From contig JAUHWE010000368.1 in the NCBI GenBank assembly GCA_030424825.1, positions 1 to 5,380 of the forward strand: a stretch of 5,380 nt of DNA, given 5' to 3'. The notes beneath the pieces are model-generated. The model did not search any database. It worked only from the letters and a program-made list of their open reading frames with translations, and was not told the origin of the DNA. This DNA is from Verrucomicrobiia bacterium. GTDB taxonomy: Bacteria > Verrucomicrobiota > Verrucomicrobiia > Opitutales > Opitutaceae. The translations under genes were made by a program, and so were the position numbers. Positions 1 through 5,380 of the stretch are shown piece by piece; the first letter of the stretch is position 1; each line of letters begins with the position of its first letter.

Positions 1-341
1 CACGAAATCTGGCCCTCGACATGGTACGGCATTCCAGCGTGGCGATGACTCAATACCTTCCCCATGAGGATCTGTCCGAGTTTGAAGATGGAGGGATGGG
101 GGTTCCGGAGATCGTTGCCCGTAATCAAGAGCTGGAGATCATGACTCGGGCCATCCAGTCGATGCCGGACCGTTGCCGTCAGGTATTTACGTTGAAGAAG
201 GTGTACGGAATGTCGCCGAAAAAAATCGCTGAAGAATTGGGGATCTCAGTTAACACGGTTTGGACGCAGTTGAAGATTGGGCTGAAGCGGTTCACGCAGT
301 ACATGGATGAGAATTTGAAAGAGAGGGATCGAGCGGAGTGA
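1..341 (+). CDS. ECF RNA polymerase sigma factor, FecI-like (5' end outside window)
   Basis: This is the C-terminal part of an extracytoplasmic-function sigma factor, which directs RNA polymerase to a small set of promoters, here probably that of the receptor downstream. The frame is open to the left edge and reads RNLALDMVRH from base 3, which fits the end of conserved region 2 (the RNxALD motif of FecI-type factors), so the ATG at 21 is an internal Met. Region 4 follows a short linker: MPDRCRQVFTLKKVYGMSPK, then a helix-turn-helix IAEELGISVNTVWTQLKIGL (about 225-284) that would contact the -35 element. The match to the FecI style (P-R-x-VF-L---G-S---IAE-LGIS--TV) is strong. The stop codon overlaps the start of the fecR-like gene, the usual sigma/anti-sigma pairing. 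Missing are the N-terminus and most of region 2. The ligand-specific subgroup cannot be told. Confidence 0.93.
   Translation, partial: RNLALDMVRHSSVAMTQYLPHEDLSEFEDGGMGVPEIVARNQELEIMTRAIQSMPDRCRQVFTLKKVYGMSPKKIAEELGISVNTVWTQLKIGLKRFTQYMDENLKERDRAE
321..341 (+). promoter_or_regulatory. Translational coupling junction, sigma stop / fecR GTG start
   Basis: The sigma TGA (339-341) lies inside the GTGA that also holds the fecR GTG (338-340). GAGAGGG at 321-327 sits ten bases upstream of the GTG and can serve as ribosome binding site. Such overlaps usually keep the amounts of sigma and anti-sigma factor matched; that is inference from known operons. Confidence 0.7.
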
Positions 342-1399
342 AGGACGAGGGAAATAGCTGGGAGAAGCGGGACCGGGTGGATGACGCCGCGGTCGATTGG
401 GTGATGAAGCGAGAGCGCGGCTTTACGCCGAGCGAACAGGACGCGTTTCTGGAATGGCTCGCAGCGGACCCTCTGCACGGAGAGCGTTACGCCCGCCAAG
501 GTCGATCGTGGCTGGAATCGAATCTCCTGGCGGAGTGGCGTCCCGAGCACGGAGACCGACCCAATCCTGATTTGCTCGCGCGGAACACTGCGGGCCCTGC
601 CTGGTACAGGCCAGTCTGGATCTGGTCCTCCGCTGCGGCCGCCGCCGTGATTGCTCTCACGCTCCTTGTAGTCGACTTTGGCGAAAATCCGTCGTCGAAC
701 GGCCGGGATGTGACGCGTGTCTCTTCAGAGCGCTATGCGTATCAATCCCTTGATGACGGATCGGAGATTGATTTGAACGATGGCGCGGAATTGATTATCG
801 ACTATACCAAAGAGCGGCGTTTGGTCGAGTTGAGGTCGGGAGAGGCGCACTTCACGGTTGCCAGCGATCCCGATAGACCGTTCGTGGTGAAGGTCGGATC
901 TGCGCAAATCCGGGCGGTAGGCACGGCGTTTAATGTTCGCCGGGAATCGGACCAGTTAGAACTCCTGGTTACGGAAGGCAAGGTCGGGTGGGGACTGCAG
1001 AGTGAGGAAGCCGAAACTCGCATCGGCGTAAAAGCCTCCATTGAAGCCCTTTCACGTGAGGTCGGGGCCGGGCACCGATCTGTGCTTCACTGGGATCGAG
1101 GATCAACAGAAGCCCCGGTAGTAGAGCGGGTCCAACCCGAGGAAATAGAGCGGATCTTGCACTGGAAACCGGTGATGCTGCAATTCAAGAGCACGCCACT
1201 AGCGGAAGCCGTAGGAGAATTTAACCGGCGCAACAATACGCAAATTGTGCTGAAAGACGAAGCCTTGGCGAGTCTTGTCATCGTGGCATCGATCCGGTCA
1301 AATCGTATCGATGAATTTATTCGTCTCCTTGAATTGGCATTGGAGATTGAATCGAAAAAGTCGGATGATGGAGAAATCCATTTGTACGCAAAGAATTAA
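338..1399 (+). CDS. FecR-family anti-sigma factor / transmembrane signal transducer
   Basis: The 353-residue product is an inner-membrane regulator that holds the adjacent sigma factor and receives the signal from the outer-membrane receptor. Domains in order: a cytoplasmic FecR N-terminal domain of the DUF4880 type (about 16-62; DDAAVDWVMK, FTPSEQDAFLEWLAADPLHG), one transmembrane helix (about 93-113, Ala-rich, WIWSSAAAAAVIALTLLVVD), the periplasmic FecR domain (about 125-217; LDDGSEIDLNDGAEL, LRSGEAHFTVASDPDRPFVV, IRAVGTAFNVR, LLVTEGKV), and a C-terminal STN-like domain (about 278-351; LQFKSTPLAEAVGEFNRRN). Length and order are normal for the family. The start is GTG at 338, overlapping the sigma stop (GTGA), with GAGAGGG at 321-327 as a plausible ribosome binding site. 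The protein ends where the family usually ends. Its role in both inhibiting and activating the sigma factor is known for FecR and is inferred here. Confidence 0.93.
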   Translation: MKDEGNSWEKRDRVDDAAVDWVMKRERGFTPSEQDAFLEWLAADPLHGERYARQGRSWLESNLLAEWRPEHGDRPNPDLLARNTAGPAWYRPVWIWSSAAAAAVIALTLLVVDFGENPSSNGRDVTRVSSERYAYQSLDDGSEIDLNDGAELIIDYTKERRLVELRSGEAHFTVASDPDRPFVVKVGSAQIRAVGTAFNVRRESDQLELLVTEGKVGWGLQSEEAETRIGVKASIEALSREVGAGHRSVLHWDRGSTEAPVVERVQPEEIERILHWKPVMLQFKSTPLAEAVGEFNRRNNTQIVLKDEALASLVIVASIRSNRIDEFIRLLELALEIESKKSDDGEIHLYAKN

Positions 1400-1416
1400 A
1401 TGGTACCTGCATATTG

Positions 1417-1458
1417 TCCAGATGTTATCTGGAATGCGGAATGTATCGTATTCAGATG
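1417..1458 (+). promoter_or_regulatory. Two mutually exclusive stem-loops upstream of the receptor gene
   Basis: Stem A pairs TCCAGAT (1417-1423) with ATCTGGA (1427-1433), seven perfect base pairs around a GTT loop. Stem B pairs ATCTG (1427-1431) with CAGAT (1453-1457), then, after a bulged G1432, AATGCGG (1433-1439) with TCGTATT (1446-1452), including two G-U pairs, closing a six-base loop. Both use 1427-1433, so only one can form at a time. This works because CAGATGTT occurs twice (1419-1426 and 1453-1460). No U-tract follows either stem, so this is not a standard terminator. Possible roles are mRNA processing or stability, or a switch; on DNA, stem A could instead be an operator palindrome. 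The pairing is seen directly; any function is inferred. Confidence 0.4.
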
Positions 1459-1477
1459 TTGGGGGGAAATGGATAAT
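1449..1477 (+). promoter_or_regulatory. Weak candidate promoter elements for the receptor gene
   Basis: GATAAT at 1472-1477 matches five of six bases of the housekeeping -10 element, with a poor -35 candidate TATTCA 17 bases upstream (1449-1454). Separately, GGAAAT at 1465-1470 equals the -35 hexamer known for the E. coli fecA promoter, but no matching -10 lies at the expected 16-17 base distance; TCCTTA at 1498-1503 is too far (27 bases). A promoter for the linked ECF sigma factor is expected in this gap from how Fec systems work, but none is convincing by eye. Confidence 0.22.
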
Positions 1478-1566
1478 AATGAAAAAAGATGGAGAATTCC
1501 TTAACAGGATTTAGAATGTGACCCGTCATAGGGGCATGCTCATTTTTGCTCCTACGTGCATACAAG

Positions 1567-1665
1567 ATGCGACAACGCACCCCACGTTCATTCCCCTTCT
1601 CCGGTCGAACCTCGTCGTTAATTGGATGGGTGCTATTGTTGGGGCTAGGATGCATTTTGTCGGCT
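1567..1665 (+). other. Signal peptide of the receptor
   Basis: The first 33 residues from ATG 1567 have a basic N-region (MRQRTPRSFPFSGR), a hydrophobic core (LIGWVLLLGLGCIL) and a plausible signal peptidase I site LSA before Gln. This sends the STN domain to the periplasm, as needed for contact with FecR. The single Cys in the core is not in a proper lipobox. Confidence 0.7.
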
Positions 1666-4600
1666 CAGCTTCTGGGCGCCCCGGAACAAAGGCACTACGA
1701 TATTCCCGAGGGCTTGGCGATAGACACGCTGCTGATAATTGCCGAGGAGAGCGACACGGCCATTCTATTTTCCGAGAAGTCAGTGAAAGATGTCCGCACA
1801 CAAGCGGTGCGGTCATTTCTTACGCTCGACCGAGCCTTAAGCGTCATGCTCGAAAACACCCCACTCGAGGCCGTCCCAATTAGCGAAGGGAGGGCCTACG
1901 CCATTCTGCCCAGAGTGGAGAAAGAAGGTGAACTGCAAAAGCGTTCGGGAAAACAATTACAAAAAACATCAACTCAGGAACTGAAAGAAGAATCTCAAAT
2001 GGTTAAAGATCGTAAAAATACAAATAAGAAGCGGAATGGCTTTTTAAAAGGACTGCTTGGGCTCGTAGCGATGGGCACTCCGAACCTACCGGCTCAAGAT
2101 GAATTAGAAGTAGGTGAAGCCTACGAACTGAGTCCTTTTGTAACGAAAGGCGATGAACAAATTGGTTACCGTGCGACAAGCACTTTGGCAGGTACACGCG
2201 TTAATACCCAGATGCGCGATATTGGTTCTGCGATTTCAGTTCTGACCGAGGAATTCCTAGAGGATACTGGGGCAACAGACGCCGCTACCGCGCTTTCCTA
2301 TAGTCTCAACACAGAAGTAACCGGCGTTCAGGGTAACTACGCCGGAGATACTGGGCAGCAATCGAACCCGCAAAGAAACGGACAGCGCATACGTGGGATA
2401 GCGCCGGCCACTTTAACTCGAGGTTTTTTCCTGACGGACATTCCATTTGATGATTACAATACCAGTCGTGTCACTATCAATCGAGGCCCCAATTCGCTTC
2501 TCTTTGGTATAGGCAGTGTTGGAGGGGTTATCGATAGCAGTGTGATTGGAGCTTCCTTGGGGAAAAATTTTGGAGAAGTCAAAGTGCGTATCGGCGAGCG
2601 TGGCAGCCACCGAGAGACTTTCGATGTTAATAGGGTCCTGATCGAGGATCGCTTGGCGATCCGGCTCGCGGGATTGCATGAGGATTATCAATATCAACAG
2701 CGCCCGGCATTTGAAATTGATAAACGCATACATGGAGCCTTCGAGACGGTACTTTCTAAGAACGAAAACACTGGATTTCTCGATCGCACTATTTTGCGAG
2801 GTAATTTCGAGTCAGGTTCAATTGAAGGTACGCCTCCAAGCATTACTCCCCCATTCGATGGTATTTCACCATGGTTTACTACCCCAGATCGTAGTCGTGA
2901 AACCATTGCAGGTGTAACGCTCCCGTCTTGGGTCGACGACGGTAGCTTCACGCCCAAGGCAACCTTTGATACACGTCCCGGACTGAATGCGGACCACATT
3001 CCAGTTGCGGCTTGGTTTTCACACGCGGTACAATTTTCGTTGGTCAACAATAGTCCGACGTCCTCAGCGCCCAGCATCGGTCTTGCTGACCCAAGTGTTG
3101 TTGGAACAATTGGCCGAATCACCTGGAATCAAGCGAATCACGGGAGAAATCGATTTGATAATCTCCGCACCGATGTATACGAAGATAGAGGCCGGCTTCC
3201 AGGTTTTAGTGCTCCGGTGATAATGAATCCAGATGTATTGGATAATGAAAATCTTTTGATTTCGGGAACTACTAGTCGTGTGGAACAAGACTTTGACGTT
3301 CAGAACTTCACTTTTGAACAAGGTTTCTTAAATGGAAAAGCGGGTATTGAGTTGGCGTATGACAATCAGCATTACGAAAATGTCAGTTCATTGCCTTTCG
3401 GTGACAATGGCATCTATGTGGATATTGCTGAGTATCTATCGAACGATCAGCCTAATCCCAATGTTGGAAAGCTTTTTTATGAGAATAGGGGCATGCCAAT
3501 TCAAGAGGAACAAAACGATCGGGAAGCCTATCGAGCCACCGCTTTCTACGATTTGGATTTCAGGGATAACGAAGGATGGTCAAGCTGGTTAGGTCGACAT
3601 GTATTCACTGGATTCCATAATGAACAGAGCATAGATACCCTACAGAAGAACTTTGATTTCAGATGGAATGATGCGTCCGATGCCACGGATGTCGCCACTA
3701 TCCTTAATCATGGACTTAATGGTGCACGGCGGCTGGTGGTAGGCTTACAGTATCTTACTGAAGATTCTTTATTAGGTCCGTCCGTTCAATCTCTTAGTGA
3801 TGTTAAATTGAATCAATATGTCACCTCTCCGTTACCTGAGGATGGCGAAGTGGCGCTAATAAGCTACAACTACCTGGGTGGAGGAGGGCCCAGAGTCAAT
3901 CCCAGTCCGCTTTCGCCTGACGATCCTTCGTTTTACGACAATTTTGTCGTCCATAAAACGCTTACTGGAGGCCAGAGAAATCAACGCGACATCAAGTCGA
4001 AGGCGGTTAGCTGGCAGAGCTACTTTTTCGATGGACATTTGGTTGGCTTGATTGGGTGGAGAAAAGATGAAACGGAACTATATGAAAGAGCCGGCAATGC
4101 GCTTCTTCCGGACGGCGAATTCGATCCCGCCAATTTACAAGTAAATCAGGTGCCATCTTCCGAAGCGGAGGGTGATACTATGACTAAGAGCTTGGTCGCG
4201 CATTTTCCCGAAGATTATCTATTCCAACTACCCGGAAATATGGATTTGAGTGGGCACTACAACGAATCGGAAAATTTTTCGCCATCAGGCGTGCGACGTA
4301 ACATTTATGGAGAGGTGCTCCCGACGCCAACGGGTACAACGAAGGAGTATGGGTTTACCATGGGTTTTCTTGATCGAAAACTTTCCGTTCGAGTGAATTG
4401 GTTTGAGATGTCGAGCTCATATATAAATGCCGGAGTTGGCCTGAACTCATTGCTACAGCAAAACAACCCACAGGAGAGGTGGAAGACGGTGGAACTTTTG
4501 GGAATTCCGTTCGATGAGGTTCTCGCACAGTCGATTGCTGACAAACCAAATGCTGATTTCAGTAAAGTTACTTCTTACGAATATATTCAATCAGCCTTTA

Positions 4601-5373
4601 GGAAGCGTTTGCCTCCGGAAATAGAAGCTTTAACCAATACTCGATTCGAATCGCCAACGTCAGACACGCTGTTGTGGGATCCCATCTTGGGACTGACCGC
4701 CACAACAAGTTCTGTTGCCGAAGGTTTTGAGATCGAAATGATGGGTAACCTAACCGATAACTGGCGGATTTCCCTCAATGTGGGTCAACAAGAAACCGTT
4801 CAATCCGATACGGCGGCTACGGCGTCCGAGGTAGCCATGCAGGTACGAACAAATTTGATGAACCTTGGCCTATGGGATTTGCAAACTCAGCCTGACGTTG
4901 ACCAGCCTGAAACCATCGGCGAGCAATTTACGCGTGCGGTTTTAACCCCTCTGGCGGCGGCTCAAGCCAAGGATGGAACGTTCTCTCCTGAACAAAGGGA
5001 ATGGCGGATCAATCTGGGGACCAACTACACTTTTAGTAGTGACACTATTTTGGATGGGGTCGGAGTGGGGGGGGCGCTCAGCTACCAATCCAAGATCGCG
5101 GCAGGGTACCCATTGATTTTCAATGATGATGGACTGCAAGTGCCTGTAGTTGATAGTCCATTTTACGGGCCAGAGGAAATCAACGGTGACTTATGGTTTA
5201 GTTATAATAGGGCTCTTAAGAATAAAACCCACTGGAAGATTCAGCTTAATATACGTAATGCCTTTGGCGACAATTCGGCGATTCCAGTTTTATTCAATCC
5301 AGATGGTGCTTTAGCCGTGATACGGAATCCCAAGCCAAGAGAAATATTCCTAACGAATACGTTTAGCTTTTAG
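1567..5373 (+). CDS. TonB-dependent outer-membrane receptor with N-terminal STN signalling domain
   Basis: This is a ligand-gated outer-membrane transporter, powered by TonB and able to signal to FecR. Numbering from ATG 1567 (1268 residues): signal peptide 1-33, STN domain about 42-116 (RHYDIPEGLAIDTLLIIAEE ... LDRALSVMLENTPLEAVPIS), lysine-rich linker about 117-157, a second signal-like hydrophobic stretch about 145-177, a possible TonB-box region ELSPFVT (187-193), plug about 200-325 (ISVLTEEFLEDTGATDAATA; VTINRGPNSLLFGIGSVGGV), then a long beta barrel ending PREIFLTNTFSF with the terminal Phe used for barrel assembly. The plug end reads GGVIDSS rather than the common GGVIN-VTK. In-frame TTG 1546 is an alternative start, with GGGG 11 bases upstream; ATG 1567 has no clear ribosome binding site but gives a more normal signal peptide. 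The sigma and fecR genes upstream, plus the STN domain, mark it as a signalling transducer. Substrate unknown; siderophore or carbohydrate are both possible. Confidence 0.93.
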   Translation: MRQRTPRSFPFSGRTSSLIGWVLLLGLGCILSAQLLGAPEQRHYDIPEGLAIDTLLIIAEESDTAILFSEKSVKDVRTQAVRSFLTLDRALSVMLENTPLEAVPISEGRAYAILPRVEKEGELQKRSGKQLQKTSTQELKEESQMVKDRKNTNKKRNGFLKGLLGLVAMGTPNLPAQDELEVGEAYELSPFVTKGDEQIGYRATSTLAGTRVNTQMRDIGSAISVLTEEFLEDTGATDAATALSYSLNTEVTGVQGNYAGDTGQQSNPQRNGQRIRGIAPATLTRGFFLTDIPFDDYNTSRVTINRGPNSLLFGIGSVGGVIDSSVIGASLGKNFGEVKVRIGERGSHRETFDVNRVLIEDRLAIRLAGLHEDYQYQQRPAFEIDKRIHGAFETVLSKNENTGFLDRTILRGNFESGSIEGTPPSITPPFDGISPWFTTPDRSRETIAGVTLPSWVDDGSFTPKATFDTRPGLNADHIPVAAWFSHAVQFSLVNNSPTSSAPSIGLADPSVVGTIGRITWNQANHGRNRFDNLRTDVYEDRGRLPGFSAPVIMNPDVLDNENLLISGTTSRVEQDFDVQNFTFEQGFLNGKAGIELAYDNQHYENVSSLPFGDNGIYVDIAEYLSNDQPNPNVGKLFYENRGMPIQEEQNDREAYRATAFYDLDFRDNEGWSSWLGRHVFTGFHNEQSIDTLQKNFDFRWNDASDATDVATILNHGLNGARRLVVGLQYLTEDSLLGPSVQSLSDVKLNQYVTSPLPEDGEVALISYNYLGGGGPRVNPSPLSPDDPSFYDNFVVHKTLTGGQRNQRDIKSKAVSWQSYFFDGHLVGLIGWRKDETELYERAGNALLPDGEFDPANLQVNQVPSSEAEGDTMTKSLVAHFPEDYLFQLPGNMDLSGHYNESENFSPSGVRRNIYGEVLPTPTGTTKEYGFTMGFLDRKLSVRVNWFEMSSSYINAGVGLNSLLQQNNPQERWKTVELLGIPFDEVLAQSIADKPNADFSKVTSYEYIQSAFRKRLPPEIEALTNTRFESPTSDTLLWDPILGLTATTSSVAEGFEIEMMGNLTDNWRISLNVGQQETVQSDTAATASEVAMQVRTNLMNLGLWDLQTQPDVDQPETIGEQFTRAVLTPLAAAQAKDGTFSPEQREWRINLGTNYTFSSDTILDGVGVGGALSYQSKIAAGYPLIFNDDGLQVPVVDSPFYGPEEINGDLWFSYNRALKNKTHWKIQLNIRNAFGDNSAIPVLFNPDGALAVIRNPKPREIFLTNTFSF
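1999..2097 (+). other. Second, internal signal-peptide-like segment with in-frame ATG
   Basis: After the STN domain the receptor has a Met at 1999 followed by a strongly basic stretch (MVKDRKNTNKKRN), a modest hydrophobic core (GFLKGLLGLVAMG), a turn (TPN) and LPAQ before DELE. That is the layout of a signal peptide at the start of a free-standing receptor, with the ELSPFV motif coming soon after. AGAAG lies eight bases before the ATG as a weak ribosome binding site. It may be a relic of gene fusion, a second translation start, or simply a linker. Confidence 0.45.
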
Positions 5374-5380
5374 TCATGTG

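Larger units (their letters stand above)
1400..1566 (+). other. fecR-receptor intergenic region, no convincing gene
   Basis: This 167-base gap is A+T-richer than the flanking fecR gene. It holds two overlapping stem-loops (1417-1458), a G6 run at 1461-1466, weak promoter-like hexamers (1449-1477), and only very short open frames: 34 codons at 1400-1504, directly abutting and in frame with the fecR stop, and 11 codons at 1479-1514. Neither short frame resembles a known protein. There is no T-rich intrinsic terminator, so transcription from fecR may run on into the receptor gene, in addition to any local promoter. Confidence 0.6.

Noticed and set aside
21..23. ATG at 21 as the start of the sigma factor
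   Set aside because: The same frame is open to the left edge and encodes the conserved RNLALD motif before this Met, so the gene begins outside the window.
1417..1470. Intrinsic terminator after fecR
   Set aside because: Stems are present but are followed by a G6 run, not a run of T.
1645..1665. Lipoprotein signal around the Cys in the receptor's leader
   Set aside because: The residues before Cys are G-L-G, lacking the Leu expected at -3, and barrel receptors of this type are not lipoproteins.
1518..1883. 121-codon frame on the + strand overlapping the start of the receptor
   Set aside because: It lies out of frame over the receptor's signal peptide and STN domain and has a composition without recognisable domains; the receptor frame is clearly the coding one.
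1567..2150. SusC-type glycan transporter
   Set aside because: The N-terminus has an STN domain but no carboxypeptidase-regulatory-like domain, and no SusD gene is seen, though only seven bases follow the receptor.
2694..3122. 142-codon antisense frame inside the receptor gene
   Set aside because: It is fully inside a well-supported coding region and shows no recognisable domain; likewise the antisense frames at 179-550 and 1526-1816.

Overview
The window holds a nearly complete cell-surface signalling locus of the Fec type. All three genes are on the + strand: the 3' part of an ECF sigma factor (1-341), a FecR-like anti-sigma/transducer (338-1399) and a large TonB-dependent outer-membrane receptor with an N-terminal STN signalling domain (about 1567-5373). 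The overall logic is familiar: ligand binding at the receptor is passed through the STN domain to the periplasmic part of FecR, which controls the sigma factor, which in turn is expected to transcribe the receptor gene. The ligand cannot be read from the sequence. Iron-siderophore and glycan fragments are both possible. There is no carboxypeptidase-like N-terminal domain of the SusC type and no SusD gene in view.

The organism is probably a member of Verrucomicrobiota, most likely Opitutae or a relative. This rests on recalled family style, not a search: the receptor has the ELSPFV motif just before the plug, followed by GYRATSTLAGTR and EEFLEDTGATD, and ends with PREIFLTNTFSF, all typical of the large receptor families of that group. 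Base composition is moderate, and the receptor gene looks richer in A+T than the sigma and fecR genes.

Layout: sigma and fecR overlap by four bases (GTGA) and are surely co-translated. Between fecR and the receptor lie about 167 bases (1400-1566) with no convincing gene. This gap contains two mutually exclusive RNA stem-loops and weak promoter-like elements. The receptor gene then runs to six codons from the window edge and ends with the expected terminal phenylalanine, so it is complete. Seven bases follow its stop codon.

Two points deserve a second look. The first is the competing pair of hairpins in the fecR-receptor gap. The second is a second signal-peptide-like segment inside the receptor, after the STN domain, preceded by an A-rich, lysine-coding linker and an in-frame ATG. 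It suggests a fusion of an STN module to a once free-standing receptor, or a second translation start. I see no RNA gene, mobile element, CRISPR array or wholly new system.
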